The position numbers and the translations under genes were made by a program. Positions 33,234 through 44,979 of a stretch of 64,000 nucleotides of DNA are shown here, one piece after another. The notes beneath the pieces are model-generated. The model was not told the DNA's origin. It worked only from the letters and a program-made list of their open reading frames with translations, and ran no database searches. The stretch comes from Coptis chinensis (taxonomy: Eukaryota; Streptophyta; Magnoliopsida; Ranunculales; Ranunculaceae), in NCBI GenBank assembly GCA_015680905.1, contig CM027381.1, positions 12,315,501 through 12,379,500 of the forward strand. Reading direction: 5' to 3'. Each line of letters begins with the position of its first letter. Within the stretch, counting starts at the first letter, position 1.

Positions 33234-35030
33234 TTTAGAAAATGGTGAAGGCTCAAAAAGGGGTAACTAGAGGAAAAACTATCTTTTTGGGCTTTTAACG
33301 TGTATTTGGCTGTATCGATCCAAAAAAGGCCTTAATTCTCTCCTAGGATATGACGTGGTAATCAAGCAAGTGGACGTGTGGTCTTTCTATCCGGACATCC
33401 TTTGTATCATCACTCAATAATTATTCAGATGAGACTTTTGGCTAGATTCTCACAAGATATGAAACTTAATTGTTCTAACTTTGGTCTCGGAAACTCACTG
33501 CTATATACAATCAAATGCTGACGCATTTCATTCATGAATAGATGCAAAAACTATTGTACGTATATTAGTCTAAGTTCGAAGAACGAATCCTTACTTTATT
33601 GCTATAATGAGACTTCTAAACTTTTTATTCATCCTAGAAAAAGGAAACAAGTCTTTTTAATATTAAACAGAAAAATATTTTTGGTAATTTTTCGAAATTT
33701 TTTTTTAGAAAGGAAGAAATATACTATTATATCTACTATAGAAAATATATAGTTTTTGCAAAATATTACTATACCACCCCCCAAATATAAATATGCTTTG
33801 TCCCCAAAGTATGTAGAGATAAGGAAAGAGATTATCATATAAACATGAGCAAAAATGGTGATACACCTATATTCTATTTTTCATGATGAAAATATGCCAC
33901 CCCCAAATAAATTTAGGGCACGGGTTGTGATCAACTCCCAAATGTGCATTTTATTACTCTTATATTACTGCATTATAGTTTTTCTTATGCTTAATGAAAA
34001 GACAACTCATAGGTTTTATTGCCTTTTTTAAGTTACAGAGAATTTCAGACCACTTATCATAAAAGTTGCGTCTTAGCACCTAAAGGAGCATTAATCACGC
34101 TTATTATGAAGACCAGAAGCTGCTATGAAAAAGTCAAAGTCAACGGTCAAAGCCCTCAACTCGAGATGGAGACCCCTTATCTCAAAATATGGCATTCTTA
34201 AAAACCTACCTTGGTCAAGAAGAAATCAGAAAGAAAAAGAAAAAGTGAAGTGTGAGGTGTGAGGTGTCTAAAAAATAATGGAGGACGGCAAATCAGTAAA
34301 AGGCAAAAGTAGGGGTATATAATCTAAAAGTTAGGGAGAGAGAATGCACCTGGACTTAATCTAGTGTCATGTAGGATTTATTTTCTTGTCTAGTTTTTCA
34401 ATTCAAGTCATTTACTTTCTTGTTTTTCAATTCAATCTTGTTCTTGTTTTTACATTTTCAATCAATCAATCAATCTTATTTCTTTGTGTTAGTTCTTCAA
34501 TCAATCATTCTCTTTATTTGTTTCCAACTTATGTTTCTTTCAATCATTCAACAACTTTAACTTTGCTTTCAATGTTCTTCATAACTTAGAAAAAAACACA
34601 AGTTCTAAAGATAAGAACTCCACCATCCTTTCTTCAAACTCCTATCATTTAAGCCCAAACAATCTAGGATGAACCTCACTTCTTACACTTTTTTAAAGAC
34701 TTATCACTCTACATCAGCTTCAGGTTGTTTGATATAGAACGAGAAATACATGGTTTATTGTACTAGGGATTATTATTCTACTATGAATTTTTTTTGGGTT
34801 TTTGTATTTTTGAAAACATATGAAATGCAGAAAAGAAAAATGGAAAATTTTGGCATGATGTACATGTATTACCTTCTACTCATATACCAAATTCCATAAG
34901 AAAACAAATAAAACAAGCATATATATAATTAAAATTATACTAACATCATAAAAAGGAAAAATAACACAACAACATAAAATATAATAAAAAGAAAATGTCC
35001 AACTATACGGACACTAGGGAACTGCTTAGT
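33234..35030 (-). other. E2 3' non-coding region (interrupted by a solo LTR)
   Basis: 33234-33927 and 34728-35030 align with E1 25630-26620 (AGAAAATGGTGAAGGCTCAA; CCACCCCC polypurine motifs on the opposite strand). No coding sequence. Confidence 0.75.
33928..34722 (+). repeat. Solo LTR of family E inside E2
   Basis: 795 bp, TGATCAACTCCC...CAGCTTCA, flanked by GGTTG at 33923-33927 and 34723-34727. Removing it restores the sequence found uninterrupted in E1 near 26310. TATA-like GTATATAATC at about 34315-34324. Opposite in orientation to its host element. Confidence 0.92.
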
Positions 35031-35039
35031 TAGAATCCG

Positions 35040-36110
35040 TGCGTGACTCGTCACGACGTCGAGAAGATCCTTCCTCTTGATGACGTTGGGTCCTAGCGTA
35101 TCTATTACTACGCGAGAGCACATCTCTAATGCTCTACAGTGTTCTAGTGATACTGTGTTGGAAACGTCGCTGCTCCTGCTGGAAAGACCGCTGCTCCTAT
35201 CTAAGGGTCTGCAGTTCCGCTAGAATGACTCCCTGTGTTTGCCTGAGCTAGTGGATGTCCTGGTGCAGAATCCTTTGGTCTCCATGGAAGAAGTGAATTA
35301 CATCCATGGGTTGAGTGAACTATCGAGTGGCACCTTCAACGAACTAATCCACTTTCTCGGTAGGGCGTGCTTGCTTGGCGGCTCTGGCAGCAGGTGGATG
35401 CCAGAATTTCTAGACGTAGTCGGCATAGATAGGACATGTGGTAGCGTCCTTGAACTCCACTAGAGCGTCTATAGCATCGAACCCCCAGTGCTGCATGATC
35501 CTGGTGACCAGCACTGGTAGAGGGGCGGTGAACCTTTTGGGTTTGCAGAGTTGCTCCAAAATGAAGGTGACGATGCAAAAGCTATTCTTCTGCTCTTGAA
35601 GAATCCATAAAATATGGAGCATCGCCTTACCTATATCAGAAGGCATAGCTGAGCCTAGCAAGTTGTAGGTTGTCCACTGAGATACTGCCAACTCATTCCT
35701 TTGCAGCGAACTCTGAAACGCAAAATGTGACTTGGGATTTTTCACCCCCTCGAGAAGCATCTTTGCCATCATCACATCAATGGTCTTGTTGTCTGGGGAC
35801 AATTTCGTCTGAACATAAGCCTTTAGAGGAATCCCCAAAACCTCACTCACCACCTCCTTGGTGAGCTCAAGCGTGCGTCGATCCTTGACAATCGTGATGC
35901 AATCATCCTCCCTTCTAAGCATATGATTATAAAATGAAAAGGTAAGAGAGAGAGAATAAGTCGCACCTTCCAACAAAACCAAAGCCTCCCATCCTTTTCT
36001 TTTAACCTCAGCCTTGAAGTGCACTCCAAATAGATCGGAATTGAATATGGGTTCAAAATATTTGCTCTGGCACGATTTTTAGAACTCGAGCTTTTTAGAG
36101 TAGGAATTGA
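35040..36110 (-). pseudogene. E2 accessory frame (Athila post-pol / 'plant transposon protein'-like)
   Basis: A fuller relative of the E1 frame. The longest open part (36024-35410, about 204 residues) runs from HFKAEVKRKGWEALVLLEGA through VIVKD-like and VSEVLGIPLKAYVQTK to TYNLLGSAMPSDIGKAMLHI, WILQEQKNSFCIVTFILEQL and IMQHWGFDAIDALVEF. It is helical and rich in aromatic and hydrophobic positions, in keeping with the 'plant transposon protein' family. A Gln/Arg-rich helical C-terminus follows toward 35040. No membrane anchor is obvious. Function unknown. Confidence 0.62.
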
Positions 36111-36596
36111 TAACATTTGGGTTTTTAGTTGGAATGGGGGTTGAAAATGGAGCAAACTGTGAAAAATTAGAGTGGTGGTGTGTATGGTGGTCGAGCGGTC
36201 GCGAACTGAAGGGGGACGGTTGCGAGTTGACTTGGGCGGCTAGGGTTTGGAATTGTTTGAGGAAGATGATGGATGGTTGGGCAGTCGCGTAAGTTAAATA
36301 AGTTTGATGGTACGTGCCTCACACATGCCTTTTAAGTTAAAACAAATTTTTGGCCCAAGCCCAAATGAAATCAGGTAATTCAAATCTTATCATTAGTGCC
36401 TTGGCAACTTCAAGAGCCGATCCGCGCTACGAAAATGCCACGCAAAGGTATAGGGTACACTCATATCCAACGGTGGATGAAAAATAGATGAAAGAAAGAA
36501 ACTAAAATGAACTGTAAGGAAATATGTACAAACAAAAGAAGGGCAATTTTAATTAATTATTTTGGGTTTTGAACAAGTACTAAAATTTTAAAAAGG

Positions 36597-36640
36597 TGGG
36601 TCATTTTAAGTCAGATTTCCAAGACTTAGAAGTTTTTGAA
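36597..36640 (-). other. Hairpin-forming motif, E2
   Basis: On the minus strand AAGTCTTGGAAATCTGACTT then AAAATGACCC, just downstream of the small Cys frame. Confidence 0.5.
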
Positions 36641-36649
36641 AACTTGAGT

Positions 36650-36965
36650 CAATCCCAACCAGATGGTTAGATTACTCTCCTTAGTTGTGCTCGATGAGCA
36701 GGTGGCTAGCACATGAAAACCTTGAAAACTGAATTTTCACTATGAGGTTGAAGACTAGGGCAAGTTGGTATTTGACAGTTTGAGCACCAGCCTTCTCTCA
36801 TAGTTCGTCTCTTATGTGCATATGAACTTTTACCTAAACCAAGAATAATTTTTGGTATATGTGTCTATATCTTTAGCTGCAGTTCTCTAGGAAGTTCTTG
36901 CACACGATCATTGAAACTTATCCATCTAGGCTTGTTAGCTGGAGAGTTTTTGTTCGTTACAGAAG
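36650..36965 (-). pseudogene. Arg/Cys-rich small frame, E2 copy
   Basis: Collinear with the E1 copy: NKNSPANKPRWISFNDRV, GKSSYAHKRRTMREGW, CSNCQIPTCPSLQP and a final PSGWD are all legible. Broken, unlike the E1 copy. Confidence 0.62.
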
Positions 36966-37347
36966 ATTTTGAAAAAAGAATAATTTTTTAAACTTTGTAC
37001 AAGTTTGAGTCTTTTAACGTCAAATTCTCGAGACAATTAGACTTCAGACCAGAACTAGGTGTATTATGTTGGTTACTCTGGGGCGTATAATTTTCATTTT
37101 TATATCCTCCAATTTTGAAAACTATGGAGAGATGTTTTAAGATACTCGTACTCAAAAGCTGTGATTCTAGTTTTTTGAAAAACAAACCATAATAGGAAAT
37201 CTCAAGCAACTTTCATGTCGGTTCTATGGAAACCCAAATCTTGACAGACATAGCTTCAGCAATGCGAGTTGGGGGATTTACTACGCAAAACATGGAATGT
37301 CATGACTCGGGCGAATAGCTCGGCGATATAGGTGACCCTTAGTAAGC

Positions 37348-38966
37348 TGATAAGCGCCCAAAAATGTAGTTTTAACCCCTTAATAATATTACTTTTAGAC
37401 CAATTATGTGATTAATAATTAAGAGTTAGTACTGCTATCGTGTTCTTTTGTATTTCAGGCATTGGATTCGAATATGTGCAGAAATACATCCCTTTTGCGA
37501 GATAAAGGAGCAAGGGTTGGTTGCTAAGAAGTTCTATGATAAAAGGCTAAGATTCAAGGAGAAAGCGTCTTTTTAAAGGCCAGTCAACACTGAAAAATCA
37601 AAGTCAACACGGGCAGAAATAGCGCACAAAAGTCAGTTGAACTTTCGAAGGTCGTATTTTTGGACTCAGACCTCGGAATTGGGCCTACCTTACTTCAAAA
37701 CGACCGGCTCGGAAAGAGATTTCTAATGGTCTAAGCCTTGACCCAATTAGAGGAGAAAAAGTGGACTAAAAGGCTATTGAAGTCAAATCCGGATGAAGAG
37801 GTTTTGGGCTCAATTTTCTGGCCCAAAACATGGCTCCTCAGCCCATGCATGAATTTGTGGATCTGGTCTCCTCCATATGGGGAGACAAAGACTTAGCTCT
37901 TAAGCTACCTAGATCTAGATCATAAAAGATTAGTTTTCAACTTAGTTTTTACTTAGCAACTTTCTTCCTAGTTAGTTTTGAATTACTGAATGATCAAAAT
38001 ACTTAGTTTTAATTCATTAAATTATTTTTTATATATTAATCTAGTTAGTTGTTAATTTTATTAGTTGTTAGAACAAGTTTTGAATTTTAGAATAAAATAC
38101 ATAGTTTATATTTCAATATTTAATTTCGAATTCAATCTTTCATTCATAGATTTAGTTGTTTTAAATTGATAATTAGTATTCATATTCTTAGTTCTAAATT
38201 AGTTTTAAATTCAGTTTTAATCTATTTTGAATCTTAGACTATTGTTAAATTAGATTAATAAAGTTAATTAGCTATTCAATAATGACTTGTTTTGATTGCT
38301 CTTGTGTTAGTAATTTCAGTCCAATGAATCAAAGCTAAACTCCCATTAAAGGGAGGTTAATGAAGCCTTGAGAGGACTTGATTTGTTTAGCATAGATTTG
38401 TTGAATAAGGTTTAAAATTTGAATTTTTCTTGACTTAGAGATAAGAAGAGAAAAATTTAAACTAGAGGATTGTGAGTTTTGCCATGAGAATGGAAAACAA
38501 ACCTTCCTCCCATGCTAATTTGATTATGACTAGAGATGGTATAATTGAATTAGGGATCATAAAAGTCTAAGATTTATATTTAACTTTTTAGTGAGAATAT
38601 AAAGATTAGGGTTTCTTAATAATCTATTCTAACACTTCTAGGAATTGAAAGGTAGATTTAATTCTCTCTCTAACATTCTCTATTTTTTATTCACATCATT
38701 ATATTGTTAGTTAATTTAGTATAAATTCGTAGTATCATCATAATAGTTAATTTCTTATTCAAATCATTACTTTCATCATTGTTCCTTTTGTTTGATTAGT
38801 TGAATTCTATTATGTCTTGATAGTTTATGAGTAGAACAAATCCGTACTCTTTATATATTGCATAATGAAATGAGAGTAGGAATATTGATTTAAGCACTTG
38901 TTTATGTGATTGATTATTTGTGTTTACGCATAGATAGTTAAGTTTTACATAAATTTGTCTTTATCA
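37348..38966 (+). repeat. Element D 5' LTR
   Basis: TGATAAGCGCCC...TTTATCA. Collinear with the 3' LTR throughout. U5 is very AT-rich. Confidence 0.93.
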
Positions 38967-38968
38967 AA

Positions 38969-38981
38969 TGGCGCCGCTACC
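38969..38981 (+). other. Element D primer-binding site
   Basis: TGGCGCCGCTACC, 2 bases after the LTR. tRNA-Asp-like, sharing the C at position 9 found in the A, B and E1 sites. Confidence 0.82.
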
Positions 38982-39775
38982 ATCTTAAACTCTTTCAGGA
39001 CAAGAATTCAATTGTTTAAATCCAAGGGGCAATCCCCCATTCTCAACCCACCCACCTTTTTAATTTTTCATTCTTATTTCTTGTATTTTCGGTACTGTTC
39101 ACTAATTTAGGCATAGGGGCTGCGGATCCACAGAGGAAAACAATGCAGTAAAGGTATTTGTAAATTTCGAAAAATTCTGAAAATTTACAGGCGTAATCCT
39201 TAAGGTGTTATTTACTGTAATTATTTCAAATTTTTCCTAGTTGTATTACCTAGTGAACTAATACGATCTTTACAGTGCTACATTTCAGTTATCAAACCGT
39301 AAGTTCTTGAAAAACAGATGAGTAAGGTTACTTAGGCAGTTCCAAAAAATTTAAAATTTTTACAGGAGTATCTATCATAAGTCAAAAGTTTGCAGTAAAA
39401 CTTTGACGAGTTTTTTATTTGTTTTGACCACCTAACTAGTGGATTGTTTTCAGTGTGTTTCTGCAGTTTTGCAAACACTTAATTTCTGGAACACCAGCTG
39501 ATAAGGAGAGTTTGTAGAACTCCAATTGCTCTAAATATTTTACAGGAACACGTTGGATCTGTCAGGAGTCTCCAATAAAATTTTGGCAATTTTTGGCTTT
39601 GTTTTGATTGGTTAACCATTCAGTTGTTTTTATTGTGTCCGAAAACTGTTTCACAAACTTTGAAGGGAAGTAGAAAGACTTTCATAGCTTCGATTGATCT
39701 GAAATTTTACAGACTACTTGATAGACGTCTTAGCAAACTGCTATAAAAAATTTCAAATTTTTTGGAGTATGCTAA

Positions 39776-40000
39776 ACTTACTGGACATTGCCAAAGGCAA
39801 GAGCGTGACCTGGCCCGTGTCAGGCAAATTCTGAGCGCCCCCCGCGCTCAACTTACTGGACATTGCCAAAGGCAAGAGCGCGACCTGCACCCGTGTCAGG
39901 CAAATTCTGAGCACCCCCCCCCCCCCCAATGCTCAACTCACTGGATATCGCCTTAGGCACGAGCGCGACTTGCACCCTTCACAGGCAATTTCTTAGCGCA
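39776..40000 (+). repeat. Three tandem GC-rich repeats in the element D leader
   Basis: Three units of 75-85 bp, each with ACTGGACATTGCC(A), a small hairpin TTGCC-AAA-GGCAA, GAGCGCGACCTGCACCC and CAGGCAAATTCTGAGC; the third is more diverged. Markedly GC-rich in an AT-rich element and placed between PBS and gag. A C-run (about 39908-39927) separates units two and three. Confidence 0.75.
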
Positions 40001-40269
40001 CTCCACACCCTCTTCTGAACAGCCCAATCTTCATAGGTTAGTACAAACTTCCATTTCTTCAAGTTTTTCAGTATTTCTAACTTGTTAAATACACTGAGCT
40101 CGTGTATACAAGACGTTATTCATAAAGTAGCAAGGAGGCATTCAGGTACTCCTTCTTACACTCCTCGCCTCTTCTGTCAGAGGAGTTTCAATTCTAGTAT
40201 AATCAGGCTTGTTTTTTGTAGACACAATATCACACGCCTATCTAGAATTTCATACACTACACCTGCATC

Positions 40270-41560
40270 AATAGCTAAAGAACCAGAGACACCTCTCTCT
40301 AATTTTTATAAAGCACTAAATGATGGCCCTAAGTCATGCATCGTTCTTGCAGACCTAGTAGGGGATTTTCGAATTCCCCCGAATATATTTAACTTGTTAC
40401 CAGTTTTCCATGGCTTAGCCCACGAGAAGCCTTATCAAAACATGTGTAGGATAGAACAAGTTCTCACTACATTCCATCATCCTAGCGTAAGTTCGAATCA
40501 AGTTAAACTTAGAGTGTTTCCTTTCACCCTAGCCGACAAGGCGGCGTCTTGGTTAACTGCCCAAACGCCAAACTCTGTGGACTCATGGGCTCAACTTGTT
40601 TAATTGTTCATGGAACAGTTTTACCCACCACTGAAGACAGATGAAATGCTTCACAGGATTCATTTCTTCCACTATAATCCTCATGAATCCTTTTCAGAGG
40701 TCTGGAATCGTTTCACTGATCTTCTTATTGAATGCCCGCATCATAATCTTGCGAAAGACATGCTTGTTCGGGACTTCTTCAAAGGGCTTTTACATCGTCA
40801 TAAGGAGGTTCTAGATATCATGACTGGGGGTAGTTTTCTTAGTAAAGGAGCCTTGGAGGCTTATAAATTCTTAGAAGATCAATCTAAGAGGAACAACAAT
40901 TGGGGAGGTAACAAATCTTCCCGCTCTACTCTTCTTCTTTTGAGGTTAAACATGATCCCGAGCTTAAAACTCTTATGGATGCCCTCACTAAAAAGGTAGA
41001 TGCCCTCTCTGTTCAACAACAACCCACTCCAATCATGAACATTAACTCTACTCATTGTAATGTCTGTTTTAGTCTTGAGCATTCCGACTTCTATTATCCT
41101 TTTGTCTGTGCACAACCACCACCACAACCATCAAACTTCAACTAGTTACCTCCACATCAAGGGAAAGGATACTTAGGTGACCAAAATAGAGGTTTAGTGC
41201 CCATGACCCAGAACTATCAACATTAAGACATGAACACTCAACAAGCCTTAATTCCAGTCCAACCATCTACAGACAAAGTAGTAGTGACCTTGTTGGAAAA
41301 ACAAAATCAAATTATGTAACAAAACTCCAACTTGATGAAAGATCAGCATGATCAAAACTCTAAATGATGAAACAAACGATGCAAATAATGTAGTCTTTGT
41401 GCCAAAAGGTTATTGACATGTCTCCTAACCTAAATAATAACCAAGCAGACGTGTTTCCAGGTCAAGCAATGCCTAATCCTAAGTCAAAAAACACCGCCTT
41501 CAATATACACAGTATTTAGTGTAATGGTAATATAATCCAAGGGGACCTACAGGCAGTCAC
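40270..41560 (+). pseudogene. gag region of element D
   Basis: Capsid core with LSNFYKALNDGPKSCIV, FRIPPNIFNLLPVFHGLA, FHHPSVSSNQVKLRVFPFTL, ADKAASWLTAQTPNSVDSW, MEQFYPPLKTDEML and FSEVWNRFTDLLIECPHH. Downstream is a degenerate knuckle-like CNVCFSLEHSDFYYP and a Gln/Asn-rich tail. Same Gag type as E1/E2 and, more distantly, A/B. It packages element RNA in the family. A few breaks. Confidence 0.87.
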
Positions 41561-41829
41561 TACCATTCGTTCAGGGAGAGTAGTTGATAACAAAGTAACT
41601 ATGCCTAAAGATCGCCCGCAAATAGAAGCTGAAAATGAAACCATACCAAATACTATTATAGAAACTGAAGACCCTACAACTGTAGAAGTTCTAGTCCAAC
41701 TACAACCAAAAGGCACAACTTTACCGAATACTACCATAGAAATTGATGATCCTACACCTGTAGAGGTTCCAATATGGACACCTAGATGGAAAATGGCTAA
41801 AGATAAAGCAAAGACTAATAATACTTTTG

Positions 41830-43122
41830 ACCCCTTATGCTAAATATAGAGATAAACCACAGTATCCCCATAGACTAATTGTGTCTAAAAAGGATGAGAA
41901 TTTTGATGAGATTAGGGAAGTGTTTAAAAATCTAACTATAAACCTACCTTTTCTAGATGCTATAAAAAGTCTACCTGGACACGCTAAGTTTCTAAAAGAA
42001 TTATGCACCAAGAAGAGGAAAACCAACATACCCAATGAAGCCTTCTTAACTGAACAGTATCCTTCTTTATCTTAACATAACGGAATTGTTAAGTACAAGG
42101 ACCCTGGTCTTCCTATTGTACAATGCATATTAGGTGATACCTTCATAACAACTGCTTTATTAGACCTAGGGGAGAGTGTTAACTTACTTCCTTTTTATTT
42201 ATATAAACAACTAGGTCTAACAAAACTTCAACCAACCAAAATGACTTTGCAGTTAGCCGATCGTTCTATTAAGTATCACAAAGGCGCAGTTGAAAACATT
42301 CTCGTTAAAGTTCAGGATTTTTACTACCCAGTTGACTTTGTTATTCTCGACACAGAAACTGCTCATGATTCTATTCCCATCATCTTAGGGTGTCCTTTCT
42401 TGGCAACCACCAATGCCCAAATAAATTGTCGGGATGGCTCAATGACTCTTTCTTTTGGAAATCTTTCTGTGGAGGTTAACATGTTTAGACTTAAGCAGGG
42501 ACCACTAGGTTTGCCTGTAGAAGGAGAAGTGAAGTTAATTGAGAGTTTTGTATCTCACATTAGTGTGGCCGACGCTTTCGTCCCCACACTAGTAGATACC
42601 CCTCTTATGGAAGAAGACAAATATCATAATTTTGACTCCTTGGACGAGATTGATGACTTTTTCAAAGATGCAGATGAATACCATAATTATGTAGATGCAA
42701 CCAAGATAGATGAGGAATTCTATGAGTTTCTAAGAGCCTGTGATGATCCACCCTCTCAAAAACTACCTAGAGCACCACCCGACTACCATCCACCTGAGCT
42801 AATCCCTCATAGAATCCAATCATTCTTTCCACCCTTTTCTTCTAATACTTATCCACATTGCAAGTATTTTCCACAACCATTCTTTTTTTCACGATCATTC
42901 ACTTGGACACCCTTTCGTTCAAAAAATAAGAGAGTACACGCTCGATTAGGTTCTAGGTCCATCAAATCTCGCTCTCATTCCACTAAGTTGCGTCGTAGAA
43001 AGTTTTGGTGCTTGATTCTATTTGGTGGTGCGTTATGTGTTAACTATTTATGGAAAGATCCACAATTATTTATATTATTGATATATGGTAAACTGCATAC
43101 TAATACATATATATCACATTAA
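41830..43122 (+). pseudogene. Protease region of element D with long C-terminal tail
   Basis: Retropepsin: DLGESVNLLPFYLYKQLG is the active-site segment, then LADRSIKYHKGAVEN, FYYPVDFVILDTET and IPIILGCPFLATTNAQINCR. From about 42500 the frame leaves the protease fold: acidic stretches (DEIDDFFKDADEYHN), a Pro-rich part, a Ser/Arg-rich part (GSRSIKSRSHSTKLRRRK) and two hydrophobic segments (FWCLILFGGALCVNYLW; FILLIYG) before the stop at 43120-43122. In A this position leads into RT; here no RT follows. The basic-then-hydrophobic end looks like a membrane anchor, by inference only. Confidence 0.8.
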
Positions 43123-43152
43123 GTCTAGGGAATCTGACTTAAAAAGACCCAT
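43120..43152 (+). other. Hairpin-forming motif at the element D stop codon
   Basis: The stop TAA is followed at once by GTCTAGGGAATCTGACTTA and AAAAGACCC. GTCT and AGAC can pair. Same motif as in A, B and E. Confidence 0.6.
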
Positions 43153-44757
43153 ATAATTTTTTGTAACATACCACCTTTCTAAAGTATAGGTCGAACAAAC
43201 ATTTTCAAACTTAAAAAGAGTTTTCCAATTTTGTTTGGGGGTGGCGTATTTTGGTATTTCATTTCAAATCTTTTTCCCACTATTTGCCTGTCATGTTTAC
43301 TCCAGTAGAGTTTGTGTTAGTTAGTACGTAACAGTTTTAATTATATTTCATGTTATCATATCATCTTTACAATATTTCTGTTACAGGTACTGCCAATTAT
43401 TGCCAAGTTTCTATGGTAAATTCTTTCCTTATCTCTTTACACTTTAAGGACAAAGCGTTCGATTGTTTGGGGGTGGGATAGAAACATTTGCAAATATTAG
43501 GCACTTTTAAGATGTAAATTACGCACTTTTCTTTATAAAAAATTAAAAATCATAAATATTGTTTATACTAGGCACTTAGTGATAATAGTATTGTTCACTT
43601 CTCCATGATGATATTAGTCTAGAAATCTCACATAGTACTTGAATTAGGATTTAATTTTTGAAACATAGATTAATACATAGGTAATAATCATTGCATCTTT
43701 TCACGAACATCTTACATGAGCATATTTGATTGTACTTGGCATTATTTTTCTAAGACCTAGATTAGAGTACTTAATACATATCCTGTGAGCATCTAGCCTA
43801 AAAGCCTTATAAGAGTGAAATATATGAGTGATGACACAAGGGAGAAGTCAAATCCGAGTAGAGAAATCACACATCCACTTGCTTGATCACCACACCATAT
43901 CCTAAGCGAGAATTTAGGCCCTTTTTGGATCGATATAGCCAGAAATTCACACCTATATGAAATTTATTATTCTCTAGTTGCCCCATTGAGTCTTTCATTA
44001 GCCTTTTCACAAACCACAAATCCTTTACCCAATAAAATAAAATAATCCTACCTATCTAGATAAGTATGAGAAATAGGATGAGTGAAGAAAAGAGAAGAGA
44101 AAAACCTGTGTAAACAAAAATTAGTTAGTTGCTTCAGAAAAGAAAAAGAAAAGAAGTTTCCATCCAAAGAAAAGAAAAATAAAAACTTTAAAAATAGTCA
44201 AAAAGCCAAAATAAAAAGGCTAAGGATGGAAACAAAGTGTAGAAGCAAAAGAACAAGGTTTTCTCTAGTTACATAATATGAAGACCCTATTTTCTCAGAC
44301 TTGTCTTTTTAAATATCCATTTATTTCCTTCTTTAACCAACACCTATGCCTAGTATCACCTAATAAAGACCTCTATCTCAATTAGGAATAGGTTGGTGTG
44401 ATAGTAAGTGGTAGATGTGTTTGATCGACCTCGGCTTCCTTGGATTGTCATTGAGATTGTGAGGAAATGTGTGCCTACTGTACACTGGAGTTAGCTTAAT
44501 TGAGTGGAAAAATCAGAGTGTTATGTGTTTTGACACATTCCTTGTGAGAACCTACTTAGGCACGCTACCCAAAAGTTTCAGAAACGAACCTGTTAGTGTA
44601 TTTTATAGTATTACTCATTGTATATATGTTTATTCGTAGATGATTGATTATTATGCATATATTAGCTTAGGTTTTGACTTGATTATTCTGAATTCATTGC
44701 TAGTGAGATGTATAGATAATTGAGACATAAATAAGGAAACAATAGTTTTATTTCTTA

Positions 44758-44772
44758 GTCGTTGTAGTATAG
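44758..44772 (+). other. tRNA-Asp 5'-end match in element D
   Basis: GTCGTTGTAGTATAG, the first 15 nt of plant tRNA-Asp(GUC) as I know it, about 210 nt before the 3' LTR. Not a tRNA gene. Confidence 0.55.
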
Positions 44773-44774
44773 AT

Positions 44775-44930
44775 GAAGTTTGTGAGTACCTTCACTAGAA
44801 AACTCTCATGAGGCTATAACTCGTCCACTAGGGAATTCCTAGTGGTTTAAGGCCTTGTTGCATATGGTCAATGCAATCGCACTCGGCAAAACGAGATTAG
44901 TTAGAACTCCATTTTTGGTCACTTATTCTA
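44775..44930 (+). other. Conserved structured 3' block, element D
   Basis: GGCTATAACTCG, then CACTAGG-GAATT-CCTAGTG (7-bp stem, 5-nt loop), then TTGCAT-ATGGTCA-ATGCAA (6-bp stem). Confidence 0.65.
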
Positions 44931-44979
44931 ATTTCTTATATTTGCTTGAGGACAAGCAAAATGCTGTTTGGGGGTGGTT

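Larger units (their letters stand above)
43153..44979 (+). other. Element D 3' non-coding region with polypurine tracts
   Basis: No coding sequence. GTTTGGGGGTGG-type tracts lie at about 43232, 43459 and 44966-44978, the last directly before the LTR. Aligns along its length with element C and in patches with E1/E2. Confidence 0.75.

Noticed and set aside
39908-39927. C-run as a G-quadruplex or i-motif element
   Set aside because: A single homopolymer-like run at a repeat junction; slippage or sequencing noise is as likely.
39776-40000. CRISPR-like array
   Set aside because: Only three units, no constant spacer length, no cas genes, and a plant retroelement leader.
42241-43122. Possible host aspartic-protease gene
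   Set aside because: It lies between D's LTRs, follows gag, and has the Athila-type DLG retropepsin context, so it is element coding sequence.
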